Of a stretch of DNA of 64,000 bases, positions 9,560 through 22,035 are shown piece by piece. This DNA comes from Tetmemena sp. SeJ-2015 (taxonomy: Eukaryota > Ciliophora > Spirotrichea > Sporadotrichida > Oxytrichidae), in NCBI GenBank assembly GCA_027382625.1, contig JAJKFJ010021574.1, forward strand, positions 186,001 through 250,000, given 5' to 3'. Under the pieces are notes generated by a model. It worked only from the letters and a program-made list of their open reading frames with translations, had not been told where the DNA came from and made no database searches. Numbering within the stretch: position 1 is the stretch's first letter; every line of letters starts with the position of its first letter. Made by a program: the position numbers and the translations under genes.

Positions 9560-12500
9560 ATGAGCAACAACAATGACTCTCCTAATAGATTGAAACAAGC
9601 AGTCAATCAAATTATTAGCTAGTAGCAGCAGCCCCCGCCTAATCAACAATTCCATTCTTAGCTAAATAGACAGCAATCCTTAGCTAGGCCTACTGGACCC
9701 AATTAAGGACCTCCTGTTTAGAGAAATGCAAGTAATTCTCCTCCTCCACAGGCTAAATTCAGTCAAAATTAAGCCTAGTTCATGAATTAGTAGATGCAGT
9801 TTCAACAGCAACAACAGTTCTTACAATAACCCAAAACTCAATCAAACTAGGCTTACTCAAATCAGCAGCAATCCAGTTCGCTGTATCAGCAATATTCAAA
9901 TGCAAATAACGATAGAAGGAACAGCCCAGGCCAGAGCAATTAGCACAGTCAATCAAGAATTGGGGCCTCAGCATATTCTGGAAATAGTGTATGCGCATTT
10001 AAATGAGTAACTATTTGAAGAATTAATAGCAGACCTCAATAGAGGATGCCATAACTCTTGAAAACGGATTGCCTCCTGCCATGAGAATGATGCTCAATGA
10101 AAAGTTTTCTTTGAAGCACTTGGCTCCTGATACTTGGTTGAATATACCTGTCTGCGTTGTCAAAGCTTTCAAGTAGCTAATTTTCTCTTCATATTTAATT
10201 ATAATTGACTGCATGGATAACTCTCAAACAGCCATGAAAGAGCTGAACGAGAGATAAAACGATAGGGAAAGAGCAGCACTTGCCCGCCTGAGAAAGATGG
10301 AGCTTATTATAAACGAAAAGGATCAGCAACTGCATCAAGATTTAGACAATAACGAGCAGCTAATTTTTGACAAGATTAGGAGAGTTTAAAGCGACGTGGA
10401 GCATCAACAGAATATCATGGAAGGCAAGCTTAAAGAAATGCTTTAGCATACTTTTTAAGATGTAAGAGATGATTTTGATTGTTGAATATATTTTTAGAGG
10501 GAGTTCATGCATGCAAAACTCAAAGGAGTGGAGGACTCGCATATCATAAGAGCTCACATTCAAAGTGAAATTTAAGTTCTTGAACAGAAAATTAATCAGT
10601 AGCAGTTTGATTACAAGGATTAAATAGACCAAGCTTTATTATCTCTATTTCTTATATCTCTCTTTTAACTTTTGAGAGTCTGAAGGAAGAAAACTTGGTA
10701 GTTCCTGGGTTAGTAGGTGTGGGTGAGTCTTTTGTAAATCTGCGTGGCTGGGTGTCATTCATGAACACTCATTTACAAAGCGCTCTGAATGATATAGAAA
10801 TAAAGTATGACGAGAAAATCTACAACATCACTCAACAAAATTCTCAAGATCACACGAGTGTGGAAGAGAAGCTTATGAAGGAATTTAACAAGAAAATATA
10901 AGCATTGGATGAGAGTACTCAAGAGAATATAAAGTAGCTGCAGTCTTAGTGCAGCAGAGACTTACTAGATAGAATCAGCAGTGTAAAGAGTGAGCAATCA
11001 TCAATGAGTAACTTGGTTTAATACTTGCAGTCAAAACTAGATTAGTCAAATCAAGATATCAAGCAGCTTAGGATAGAAATGAAGCAAGAAGAGGCCATTG
11101 AATAACTCAAAGATAATATGCATTCGGAGTTTGTGGAACTATAAGAAAGTTGTCTCAAATAAGTCAGCAAGATGGAGGATGATATAATCAAATTTATGCT
11201 ACTTTGTAATATAAATGATTAAAACTGAAATCTTTTCAATTCAAATTTATACTGCTTAAAAACAATTAAATGATTTTCTCTTGATCATTAGCATCTTTAA
11301 GCGATAATTCTAAAATCGCAGATTTTTATCTGATTGAATTTACTCTTTTATTAAAAATGCTCAATATCAAAGTCTTATAGTTGAGTTTTATTTTAAAGCC
11401 TACTAGCTTGAACGAGAATAGGTTTTTAAGAAGCAGATGGACAAGTTAAAAGAAGATTTAAGATCAACCAACTTGGAAAAGCAGAAAACTTAAAACTCAA
11501 AGGTGGAGATGACAGATAAGCTCAAGAGATAAATCAATGACCTAATCACACAGTCACTACAGAAGTTGGGACTCCAAGGAGGAGCAGGCACATTTGGTTA
11601 AAATACTTAGAGCAAGTAATAAAGCAGAGATTTTCAACAATAAAATGCCACGCAAGATACAGAAGTCACTTCTAAACTTAAGAGTAAGTTTTATTTGCCT
11701 CAGTCTAATTTGCAATTTTAGATTCAATTACAAGCATGGGCAAACGAGTCACCCTCAAGGAACCAATACATGAAGGCTTAAAATACTAGGCCAATCTCAA
11801 AGCATTGTAGCATCAGTAGACTATTCATGCCCGTGCGAGATCATCGCTTGAAAATTATTCTGCCTCTCAGGATCAAAGGCCGAAGAAGTAGTCTCGTAAT
11901 TAGCAGTTAGACCAAGGAATATTTGACAACATTCACATTCAAAGCCACTTCAGTTCTAAATCCATGATAAGTGAGGATATCTCTCAAGAGCTGTCTAAGG
12001 ATTCCAAAGATAGAAGCCATGATAATTATCAGAACATTAGAAAGTCAGTTGAAATGTCCAAAGACTACTTTAAGGCAAGGAACTAGAAGAATAACTACAT
12101 GAGCACATAAGAAGAGTTTGATCCATCTAAGATTCCAGATCCAGCGCTAGCATTCATCAGAAAGATGAAAGAGCTTAAGGCAAAAAGAGACGCAGAAAAA
12201 CTTGCTTAATAAGAGCTCAATTTAAGTGCTAATTAAAATGCGAGCGGCTAAGATCAGTAGTTACCTGCAGTTATTACGGGAATAAAGGAGACTGATTAAG
12301 AAAATGATGCTTTTAAATAATTCAACTCGAGAGAGCACTTAAAAAGTAAAGGCGTCTTGGAAATTGTAAATAACTAAGCCTAAAAAGCATACAGCAGGAA
12401 AGTATTATAGAAAAAGAGATAAATTTTTGTTGTCATATAATTCCTCTTTTTATGCAGGTAAGAAAATAAATATTTGGCATATTTAGCAATCATTTGCTCT

Positions 12501-13495
12501 TATATGATTTATATTAGTTTTATAATATCTTCTGCTAAGTCAGGATAGCGAGGCACAGACATAAGAGACTCTCTTTCTTTCAAATCAAACGCAGATTTAT
12601 TTGTTCCTTAGGCAAAGTTAAATCAAGAGAGCAATGAGGAATAACTCTTGAAAAGAAGGAACTAGAAAATATAGATGTGTAAAGCTTAGAGAGTAGAAAC
12701 GAGGCGAAAGGAAAATCGCTTAATTTAAACCTAACTTTGAATTAAATCCCAAACAGAGATCTCAATAATGATTTGCTCCTGCATAATTTAACTTCGAAAG
12801 ACATTTAACAGGCTGATTCAAATCAACAGAGCAAAGCTATATCAAGGGGTGGATTGTCAAGAGAGGGTATCAGAAGTGGTCTTAGTACTACAAAAATGAA
12901 CCCTCAGTATCATTCATAAATTAGCCAACTGAATAACAACTCTAATCTTATTTCAGAGTAAACAGCATAACTTAAATTAGTTTTAAGCGATTAGATTTTC
13001 TATTATGATGTTTAAGAGATCAGATCCCGATTCAATTAGAAAGTTCAATAAAAGTAGAGGAAAATATCAAACTAAAGTATGTAAAAAGAAAATAATTAGC
13101 AGGCAAATGATGTCTAGAAAGGCATATAAAATGCCAGGGAAATTTCGCAACTTTCTAATTACTCGTAAAATGCGAAACCTAACTCTCATATGGCTAGCAC
13201 TACTACTTATTTACCAGCTTCAGGCATCAAAGATAATAATTACTAAATGAATATGAATCAGACTTTGAATAATTTCTTAACTATTCAAAACCAAGAAAAG
13301 ACAATCAATCCTAATAAAAATGATAGAGGGAGAACAGCTTCTGATAATGCGAGGATGACTACAGCGGCTACAGGAGATAGATGGCTTCACTCTCGCCAGT
13401 CAAACAAAAAAGTAATTGGATTCGATAAATAAACAACCTCAATTTATATTTTTATTGGAGTGAAGTTTGAGCATTTTGGGGGAGACTTTATTTGA
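9560..13495 (+). CDS. Q-rich coiled-coil protein, function unknown
   Basis: About 1,100-1,200 residues after IES removal. The N-terminal ~130 residues are very rich in Gln, Asn and Pro, mostly encoded by TAA/TAG/CAA. A globular stretch follows (ITLENGLPPAMRMML, DTWLNIPVCVVKAF), then a long heptad-like coiled coil (about 10210-11640) and a polar Ser/Asn/Gln tail. The last in-frame TGA is at 13493-13495. IESs sit near 9985-10025, at 10472-10494, 10634-10672, about 11185-11400 and about 12420-12540. A GTAAG...TTTTAG intron lies at 11684-11721. I do not recognise the family; the architecture suits a cytoskeletal or basal-body component, but that is only a guess. Confidence 0.6.
10472..10494 (+). 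other. IES of 18 bp, pointer ATTTT, coiled-coil gene
   Basis: Pointer copies 10472-10476 and 10490-10494. Removal deletes an in-frame TGA and gives V-R-D-D-F-Q-R-E-F-M-H. Confidence 0.75.
10634..10672 (+). other. IES, pointer CTTT, coiled-coil gene
   Basis: Pointer copies 10634-10637 and 10669-10672; 35 bp removed, giving I-D-Q-A-F-E-S-L-K-E-E-N. Confidence 0.8.
11684..11721 (+). other. Intron, coiled-coil gene
   Basis: GTAAGT...TTTTAG, 38 nt; joins K-L-K to a downstream frame that stays open for more than 200 codons. Confidence 0.7.
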
Positions 13496-13567
13496 TGAAT
13501 GCAATTAAGTTGCATCTGAATGATATTATGAAACTTTAATAATTAATGAAAATAAACTAGCAATTAT

Positions 13568-15842
13568 TCACTCCTCTTTTGCCTTTATCCTGTTATCACT
13601 GTTGCTTCTAAACTTAGTGGGTGAAAACTTATATTAGTCGTTGCTTGTATTTTGATTATTTGTATTAGTTTCATTTTCACTATGGGCTGAAAATATCTCT
13701 AAACTAACAGTACTTGCTGTGACACTCTTCGTATTTTAGCTTAAAGTTTTTCCAGTCTCTTAATCTGGCGATGCTAGACTATTGAATTCTAATTATAGTT
13801 CCATAGTATTACCTCTTGACTAATCTGAATGGCTTTAAGATCGAGGCCTATTGGGCGACTCAAATGATTGCTAACCAATCGATCCATCTCTTTCAAAATC
13901 TATCATACCACTGAATATATTTGTTGGTATGACTAAGTTAAAATATCATAATCTCCCTATTTGGCATTGAGTTTAGAATCTATTCCATTTATCTATGAGT
14001 GTTCTCTCTTGCTATTGAAGTTTCAAGGATTACTGATTTCCTCATAAGTTCCAACTTATCATGCTTGTACTCGAACTTCAATAAAAATTTAACTAGTAGC
14101 ATAATTTTAAGGGCTTTAAGTATTTTTCTATATCAATGAGTGAAAGCAAATGGCTAGACCAAGAGCTCCTGTCGTTATTATAAAGATAAAGTAGTCACTT
14201 CTTGTCTTTACAACTGACTCAATGAGCATGAAAGCGAACACTGTGAACGATTGAACCAGATTAAAAATTGAGTAAGGTTCCACGTTATTCTCAAATTCGA
14301 AACCTAGAATCTGACTGATATGCGTGTTTACTCCACTATCGGCGATACCCCAAACGAAAGTTAGGAAGAAATATCTTTAGAAAAAAGAATATATTTGTAT
14401 AGAAGAACACTAAAAGACTGAATTTGTTTCTATAGAGGAAAAGTAGCACGACTAGGGTCTGTATGGCCACACATAAGATATTGAAAATCGATGCAGATTT
14501 ATTTCCCAACTTGTCAATAACCTGGCCTATAAAAAAGCCACCCACTATTTCTCCCAGGCCAAGTGATACCATAGAGAACAGAGATTTCATCATCTGCTGA
14601 TTCTCAGTATCATTAGGTATCGTAGATACTATCATTGGGATTAAAAGGCCAGTGTAGATAATTTTATATCAGTCTTGTACTCAATAAATTTAAATTAATT
14701 AGAGATAGAGAGACTAATGCCACTCCAAACTATATATGGAACTATCTGAAGCATTTTATCAGAGAAAAGCATCCTGAGAATAGATGTGACGTCCTTCCTA
14801 AGTTATTCCTTGTTGCTAAGTTTACTCTCACCTTGATCTTGACCCACCTACCCTTAGAATTGCGAAGATTGCTACTCTTCTTACTAGTCTTAGAAAGGCT
14901 GTGGATCTAAAGTGTTGTAGTTCCTATCCAATTTATAGTTATATTAATATATTATGAAATCTATGCTAGTGTCTAAATGAATCGGTATGAGAGTTGAGAT
15001 TTTATTGGGGGAAGGGATTAGCATTTGAAAAGCGTGGCCCTGGTGAATTTTGAAGCTAAAAGATGTGTGGCTCCTCTTGAAGCTAGGTATAATCTGGCAA
15101 TGGTTCTTTTAAGCACATAAAAATCAAACTTGCTGCAAATGAGAAACAAGCCATGCTCAGGTATACCCAAATTTTAATTTAGTTTAAAAATGTTTGCTCT
15201 TTTAACTTTAGAAAGTAGTTTGATCATATCCTCTGAGAACAAGGGCTGCTAAAAAGTTTCCTACTATCTAGGATGCCATATAATAAGCCCAAAAGTAGCT
15301 GAAGAAAAAGCCTTTGTTCTTTTCTGTAGCGCAGTCAGCTATATACTTGCCTTGAGCAACCCATTATATTGCTCCTCCTAAGCCGTCACACATCGAACTG
15401 AAGCAACTAGTCAGATAAATGAAAGCGTTGCTGTAGATGAAACTCTCATTATTAGGATTTTGCTTCTAAAGGAAAGGGAAAATAGAACATAGGATCCACA
15501 GCATATCAAACAGTGCTCCAATCACCATGCAATATTGAATATATTTACTGATATTTTATATTTGACTCCCACTTTATTCATAACATTAGTTGAAATCAAA
15601 GAGCCTGCTCCTAGGAAGAAATAAAGCAGACTGAGTGAAAAGAAACCAAGATGAGAGAACCCGTTGTTATCCATTGCTTAAGATTCTGCATTCTGGACTG
15701 AGTTTGCTGAAATAGAGAGAATGAAGAAGCCAAAGGAGCAGTGAGTTGCTCTTCCCAGATTACGATAGGAATCGTCTTTGGCTTATGGCTTATTACTTCT
15801 TGAAGTGTCTCTGCTATTACTTTGCTTTTCAGGTTGCTTCAT
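13568..15842 (-). CDS. UNC93-like multi-pass membrane protein
   Basis: Start at 15842 (MKQPEKQ), then a hydrophilic N-terminus and about a dozen hydrophobic segments. The segments GGAIQWVAQGKYIADCA, YYMASQIVGNFLAALV and VWGIADSGVNTHISQILG match the UNC-93/MFS-like family, whose members act as ion-channel regulators or solute-carrier-like proteins. The segment with SLGLGEIVGGFFIGQVIDKLG is a typical MFS loop/helix. A long Ser/Asn/Gln tail ends at TGA 13568-13570. IESs break it at 15532-15562, about 15170-15245, about 14930-15010 and 14656-14707; two have clear pointers. Transport substrate unknown. Confidence 0.72.
14656..14707 (-). other. IES, pointer TATCT, UNC93-like gene
   Basis: Pointer copies 14703-14707 and 14656-14660; 47 bp removed, giving W-S-G-I-S-L-S-I-Y-T-G-L-L-I. 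Confidence 0.85.
15532..15562 (-). other. IES, pointer AATAT, UNC93-like gene
   Basis: Pointer copies 15558-15562 and 15532-15536; 26 bp removed, giving V-G-V-K-Y-C-M-V-I-G-A-L. Confidence 0.85.
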
Positions 15843-16044
15843 TTTATAAATATACTACTGCTCTTATTAATTTTCAAATCGAGAATAATGAGAGATTGGT
15901 GATAAAGAACCATCAACGATCGTATAATAATGAAGATAGAGAGATAGGAGAAATTATTCTATAAATTTAATCCTATTCTAATAAAACAGGGCTTTTGGAC
16001 TAAAAAGGGGTTTGGCCAAATATATAAATATAAGAAAAACAGAT

Positions 16045-18717
16045 ATGAGTGAAGTCCGATCAGAGAATAAAAACACAGCTAGTCATTCAGAGTAGATGTT
16101 TAAGTTTGCAATAAATTAAGATGAAGACGAGGGGAGTGAAAGATCCATTAGCAATTCAGAAAATGAAATTCAAGTAGAGCCTTACGTCATGGGAATGGAT
16201 GCTGACCCAAATGATTTAATTTAAAAAATAAATTGCTCCGTTTTAATGAGGAAGGGGATCCAAATATCGTAAATACTGAGGGCAATGATCTAAATTACTC
16301 ATTCGTGTCAGATAACGTGCAGCCATCTTTCCTCAAAACTAAAGAGAGAATGAAAACCATCTTGAGTTTAATAAAGTAGAGTAAGTATAAAAACACACTC
16401 ATTAAGAGTGTTTAAAATTCTCCTTTTACTTTTTTATTAATTCTCATAAAGGAGGAGACAAATACGAAGAATTTGAGAAGGAAAATGAAGACCCTTAGAG
16501 AGCATAACTTCTACAGCAGTATGAGTCTGTCCAAAAAGAGATCAATAAAATCAAGATAAAAGGTAATCCTAAGTGTTTAGAACTTACTTTTAGAGGGTAT
16601 GTATGCTGAATATGATGAGGATGATCCAATTTTCGACCTAAGTGAAGAGATTAGCAAAGATGAGCAGGAGAAAATTTCATCAAGTTGCAAAATTTGTGAA
16701 AAGCCTTAACCAAAGAAAGAAAAGATGAAAAATTGGTATCATAATTTAGAATCTCTAACTTTTTCATTTTTAGCCAATTTTGTGGATCACTCTGCTGTGC
16801 ATCTTGTGTAAATAAGTCAAGGCCTTTTCCGATGAAAAACCCTTCAAAAGAGAGGCGTGGCCTCATCTGCATAGTGTGCAATAAAAAGTTTCTGTATCGA
16901 GATGTAAGCCCTATTAGAGTAAATGACTATTTATAGGGTATGCATGAATATGCAGTGTAACTAGACATGAGGGAAGGAGTAAACTAAAATCAGCTAGAGG
17001 AATTACAGACTGAGGAAGAGCTTTATAATTAAATGATGCGGGTATTGCTTGATTTAAGGCAATGCAAAAATGATAAAGTCCTGGATATAAAAATGCACAC
17101 CGATGATGGAAGCGTTGAGGAGCATGAACTCAATGATGAGATTGAAGGTCTAAAAGTAATCAAGGATACTTTAGTGGCGAAGCAACAAGATCTTCAGTAA
17201 ATGCTCGAAACGAAGGCAAACAAAGTTGAGTAGTTCCAATTAGATGTTCATCGCATGTAACTATTATCATATAATCGTTATTGGCTATAGAAATAAGTAA
17301 ATGCAGTAATTGGAAGATAAGTTAGACAAGGTGGAGAGTGAGGTCAATTTCTGCTCTCTCAAATATGAAGAAATCAGATTTTTCATACGAAGACCATCAG
17401 TAAGCAGATAAATATTCTCATACTTCTTTCTAGACCAACAAAAAGAGAGAAACTGGAAATTTTCCAGCTGGAAATATTTAAGGCTCAGATTCAGAATAAG
17501 AAGATTATGAAAACTAAAGAGATGATCTAACACCTTAGAACTTCGATTAAAATGAAAAAAGTTTGTCGACTCCAGATGCGAGGACTCTTAGTAAGAGCTC
17601 GAATAATTCTAATGGAAATGATGGTCCCTATTTATAAGAGTCTATCGATAGAAAAGCGCAATTGAATTCAAATAATGCACTCATAAAGACTGACACTAAG
17701 ATTCAATCTTCTCCTTAGAGACATATTATTTTAATTTACAACCATCTGCTGATGGCTATAGGTCTCAATCAAATTATAAGAAAGGAAGAAGTGGAAGTAA
17801 TAAGTCACTCAAGTCAAATAATTTACCACAATAAAATCATCCCGTCTTGGATTTGATAGACAGGAAAAATCAGAGCAAGCAAATGATATCGCAATAGCAG
17901 GAATTTTCAGATTCAAAAAGTTAGATGGATAAGGCCTTTGGTTTTGGAGCTATCGCAGCTAAGGCAAAAGGGAATAAAGCACACACTAGTGCAAGCCACT
18001 AAAGTGTAAAGAGCATGTCAGGAATGACTAAATAAATCAGTATTAAGGATTAGCCAAGACCTAAGGAATCTTTCTAGAATGTAAGATAGTCAAGAGGTTA
18101 AGACATGGGAGCAGTTTATGATGACTTACAGACTGAAGAAGGAACTATGTATCAAAAGAGAGGAAACAAAACTGGAAGAGTGTCAACTCAAATGCAAGAG
18201 GAGCAAGCAGACTTCAATTTTGGAATAAACCAGATGATAAAGAGAGCTGATATGGCTTAAACAAAGAAATCTCAAATTTTGATTGATGAGGATATAGCCT
18301 AAGCGTACAGAGAAAATAATCCTAGAAGCTCGCGAGTGTCTCTAAATTAGGAGGTGAAAAGATAGAGTATCAACCTTGGAGTAAATTAAATTGAAGTATT
18401 ATGTATCATTATGAATTAGAGTAAATGAGCACTTGAATGTAGCTAATCATAAAATATCTAAGAAAAGCATTCGCAAAGATAGACAAGGCTAAGAGCTATC
18501 TAATCAAAGTTCAAGTCAAAATGTAACTCAATCGATCAATGAGGGCCAATTTAAGTTCAGTACCGGTATAGGAAATCATTCTGAGGATATGAAGAGAAAT
18601 GGAGGAATACCTGCTGCAAAAGCTAGCATGAGTGGTAAGATGTAGGGTAAAAAATATCAGGGCAACACAAAGGACGCTGCTTGTAATAGTTGCGAGTAAA
18701 CCTGCTCGATATTTTGA
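16045..18717 (+). CDS. FYVE-like zinc-finger, coiled-coil protein with CaaX terminus
   Basis: Acidic N-terminus (MSEVRSENKN). Then, after removal of two tiny introns, a Cys-rich module: CKIC...CQFCGSLCCASC...CIVC, that is paired CxxC/CCxxC spacing like a FYVE/RING-FYVE-PHD zinc site. A coiled coil follows (about 16940-17540), then a long Ser/Gln-rich region. The protein ends T-C-S-I-F before TGA 18715-18717, a good CaaX prenylation box, so membrane attachment is likely. Introns of 31, 38 and 33 nt and IESs with pointers GTAA and GAGTAAAT were resolved. Further frame breaks near 16225-16245, about 17385-17440, about 17560 and about 17725 are unresolved. The exact finger class is inferred from Cys spacing only. 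Confidence 0.6.
16563..16593 (+). other. Intron of 31 nt, FYVE-like gene
   Basis: GTAATC...TTTTAG; joins K-I-K to E-G-M-Y-A-E-Y-D. Confidence 0.78.
16736..16773 (+). other. Intron of 38 nt, FYVE-like gene
   Basis: GTATCA...TTTTAG; its removal builds K-N-C-Q-F-C-G-S-L-C-C, so it splits the zinc-binding module. Confidence 0.8.
16904..16936 (+). other. Intron of 33 nt, FYVE-like gene
   Basis: GTAAGC...TTATAG; joins F-L-Y-R-D to G-M-H-E-Y-A-V. Confidence 0.78.
17257..17300 (+). other. IES, pointer GTAA, FYVE-like gene
   Basis: Pointer copies 17257-17260 and 17297-17300; 40 bp removed, giving H-R-M-Q-M-Q-Q-L-E-D-K-L in the coiled coil. Confidence 0.82.
18379..18426 (+). other. IES, pointer GAGTAAAT, FYVE-like gene
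   Basis: Pointer copies 18379-18386 and 18419-18426; 40 bp removed. Joins I-N-L-G-V-N to E-H-L-N-V-A-N-H-K and opens the frame that ends in the CaaX box. Confidence 0.9.
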
Positions 18718-18885
18718 CAATCTAACAACAATATTTATCTAGTTTGAACAATTATCGAATATATTTTAATGATTAAGATCTATAGATTTTGAAGCTCGTG
18801 TCTTTCATTGAAATATGTGTATATTTTATGAATTTGAAATAATTTATTGCTTAATTAGAAGTTATCAAGTTTTTCGCAATCGAAA

Positions 18886-19892
18886 ATGGACCTCGACGAT
18901 TTGCTTGAAGAATTTAAAGACGAAAGGAAAAATAATCTCGCAGCCCAATAAAATAACTCTTGGGATCTACCTGCTTCATCTTCCTCCTCAACTAAAATTT
19001 ATACTGTGATAATAATTGTATGTGTACTCAAAGTTTGGAGGTCAACCAGCAGTATAAAAATAAGCTAATGCAGGTGGCAAATCATCATGGGACAGCGACT
19101 TTGGCTCAAACTTCAATAACGATCACAGTAATATCAATAATTATAATGACGGCAGCAGACCATTTGGTAACACAGGTACCATTAATTAGCAACAGCAGTA
19201 ACAATTTGGAGGCTCTTCCACTTAGTTTGGGAAAAGTTAGAATGTAAGCTTGCTGAAAAATTTGATAGAATATTTTATAGAAGGGAGCTGTTAAAGCAGC
19301 ATCAGGGTTGGATGACGATCTAGATGACCTGATTAATGACATAGATGGAGCGGGTGGGTCTGGAGGCACGAAATCTAGCAAACTGAAGCTTCCATCATAA
19401 AATGTGAAGCAAATATATTAGGTGTGTATATAAATCATATACCTATGAGATTCCTCACTAATAAAGATCCTCAGTTTAGCAAGTCAATGCTGGTGGAAAA
19501 TGCTATCCTCTTTATATAGGAGGAACAGCCCTGCTCGAAGGGCAAACAATAAATTCGTTGAATCCTCGCAGCTGTACAAAACTAAGATGCTACAACTGTG
19601 ATAAACCTGTTCATCGATATACAGATTCCAGGTGGAAAGCTTCTGTAGACTACTTCTTTGTCCGTAATCACAATACTAATACCAAAGAACTCATCAAAGT
19701 AAGTAAACGGAGACTTAATAGTGAAATGATTTGATTTATTTTTATGATTAATAGTCAGTTTCTAAAATTTCATAGGGTCTCGAGCAAGCTCCTGGAAGTT
19801 CAGCCTATGCTTGCTAATGCAAATGGAAGTCCTTGGTAGAAATAAGTAATCAAGAAGCAGAGGCTTTGAATTGGGGTTGTGGAGGACATTGA
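18886..19892 (+). CDS. CFAP418: CFAP418 / C8orf37 homologue
   Basis: Starts MDLDDLLEEFKDE, like the DLDELLDE start of human C8orf37/CFAP418. A second acidic block DDDLDDLINDIDGAG follows. The diagnostic C-terminal half reads YPLYIGGTAL, SCTKLRCYNCDKPV, WKASVDYFFVRNHN, then SSAYACQCKWKSLVEIS and WGCGGH before TGA 19890-19892. In humans this protein is linked to cilia and photoreceptor disc maintenance, so an axonemal or ciliary-base role fits a ciliate. Four interruptions were read: one near 19010-19038 (28-nt GT...AG intron or IES) and introns 19244-19280, 19422-19479 and 19699-19775. The middle is Asn/Gln/Gly-rich. Confidence 0.88.
19244..19280 (+). other. Intron of 37 nt, CFAP418
   Basis: GTAAGC...TTATAG; joins K-S-Q-N to K-G-A-V-K-A-A-S. 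Confidence 0.82.
19422..19479 (+). other. Intron of 58 nt, CFAP418
   Basis: GTGTGT...GTTTAG; leads into Q-V-N-A-G-G-K-C-Y-P-L-Y, the start of the conserved domain. Confidence 0.82.
19699..19775 (+). other. Intron of 77 nt, CFAP418
   Basis: GTAAGT...TCATAG; joins E-L-I-K to G-L-E-Q-A-P-G-S-S-A-Y. Confidence 0.85.
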
Positions 19893-20351
19893 CTCTGGAC
19901 AGCTCTAGATGAGGATACCATAGTTGCTGCTGCTAATAATAATTCATAATAACAAGTGATCACAGACTCGCAGGACTTAGAGAAGTACTTCCTCAAATTT
20001 CAGAGTATGATTTTTAATTGGTTTTAAGTACTTCGGACTCATGTCTAGCTATGAAGATGAATATGTGATGTGATGTGAGTCTGAGGTCAAAATAATATGC
20101 GAGAGTAAATAAAATATCAGAGAGTTTAGAGAAAGATTGGGTTTTCATGTATTTATCTATTCAATTGTGCAATTAGATTATTCAAAGCAATCTTTTCACT
20201 AATTTACGCATTAGAGTGCATTTGAAACTTTTTTACTAGCTATGAATATAAGATGAGAATCTTATGACATATTGCTTTATTGCTTGATTTCTAAAATCAT
20301 TAAGATTTACTACTCCCTCCCAATTGAATTACTTGTAAGGAGGATATATCC
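19893..20351. other. Spacer between CFAP418 and ankyrin-like gene stops
   Basis: About 460 bp between two converging genes. A short open stretch on the plus strand right after the CFAP418 stop (Asn/Gln-rich, about 19925-20000) is the only coding-like part. Otherwise AT-rich with nothing recognised. Confidence 0.45.
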
Positions 20352-22035
20352 TCACAGTTATTTGCTGAACATTTGCTCTTTAAAGTGAATGATGAACTTG
20401 GTCATGTCTCCTATTTTGGAGGCGTGCTCAGGATTTACGCTTGAAAATTAGTCCGCTCTTTATTCAATTTCTTCTAGTCTTTCAATAACCTCGTTGCTAA
20501 GAACTATCTACTTGAGATGAGATTCATTAAGTTTGTGATAAAGCTCTAGCAGTTCCTCAAACTACATATCTTCCTCGCACTCTACCTCTTATTTCTCAAT
20601 GAATGAGAGTGTGCCACCACTTCCTTGAGCTTTTTTGGGATCCGCACCATTATTCTAAACACCATTTTCTTAAGCCTACTGATCTAAGCTATCCTCGATT
20701 TAAGAAGCGAAATGGAATAGGGCTCCGATGTAGGAGTATGGAGCCATTTCAGGAGCACCCAAGAGAGCCAATTTCAAATCCTCTTTGACGAAGCGATTAT
20801 TGATGACATGGTCTTCTATGAAATCCATCGCATCTACGAAGGTTAAAGTTTTCAGGCACTCTGCAAAAGGTTTAGGCTTTAAGAGGATCTCAAAAACCTC
20901 GTCCTCGTTCAAATCATTAGCAAGTAGTAACATGAACTCCAAATTTTTGCTACCCCAATTTACCTGTCTGAACTTATTAAAATTCCATAGATAGCTGAGC
21001 AAAGAGTAATTTGCCTTATCTAAGGCCCAGAACAATATCAAGCTTCTGACATGAATTGCTTAATTTTTTCCATTTATTCCTTCAGTACCTTATCCAATTC
21101 TTAATCTATCCATAGCCAAGAAAGCATTTTCATTTTGTCCATTTCTGTCAGTTGCTTAAGATTCTCTGAAGGCCTTGACCTTTGGATCCATAACAGATAA
21201 CTCTGATTCATTAGCGAGGCCTGAGCTTGACGGGATCTTACCAACAAAGGCTAGGTCTAAAGTAGGAACGGATTAATAAAACTTTAGACAATCAAGATGT
21301 TGAATGATTTATTTAAAATTCACATATGGCTTTGACTACATTAAGTTGATTATGGTAAACAGCCAAGTGCAGTAAGTTCAGATTCTCCGATGGAATAGTC
21401 TTATTTCCTACTTTTATTTACTCTTACTTTCCTATTATATTTCCTATGCTAGATTAATACTGTGAGAGGTGTTATTTAATTTCATTTATGCAACTCTTTT
21501 TTTAATGAAATTTAATGAGCTCATGATTTCCGTTGATGCAAGCCTCAATTAGCTAAGAGTGAGTAGCTATGGGAAGCATTGCTTTAGATGTGTAATTTTT
21601 GACTGCCCTTTCATAGGCCTCCTCTGGATCCTCATCCACGCTTGTTTTCACTATAAGTGTAGTTTAGATTAAGAAATTTAAATATATGATTAGTGTTACT
21701 TACTATGATTGAATTACAAAGCCTAGGGAGCGAGGTAAGATTAATCGAAGTTATGGAAGCTCCTCATCCTTTAATGAGGTAGCTTTGCCATTTGCCTTGG
21801 ATCAGTATTCATAGCATTTAATAAGCAAAAATTATTCAAAAGAGCAAATAATTTTATTCAAAGACTTCATGGGACTCCCATCAACTTCTTATCCTATCTC
21901 TGGGAGAGGATCTTGCTTTCCCTTTCCTTTTTTGCCTCTTTTCTCAAAGCGAGACTGCTGCTTTTCAGGCTTGAGTTTCTTCTTAGAGAGAGACATGAAG
22001 TGAGCCTTTTTACCAGTGGACACGCACTTACCCAT
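20352..22035 (-). CDS. Ankyrin-like protein with N-terminal myristoylation motif
   Basis: Begins MGKCVSTGKK, a G2/C4 pattern suited to N-myristoylation and palmitoylation, followed by a Lys-rich stretch. One clear ankyrin-like repeat reads NLNLLHLAVYHNQLNVVKAI (about 21330-21395) and another is partly visible in IEACINGNHELIKF. A longer repeat-like helical region follows (about 20700-21040), then an acidic Gln-rich coiled-coil tail ending at TGA 20352-20354. AT-rich frame-breaking inserts lie near 21250-21300, 21430-21530 and 21650-21840; their pointers were not resolved. Probable membrane-tethered scaffold, function unknown. Confidence 0.6.
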
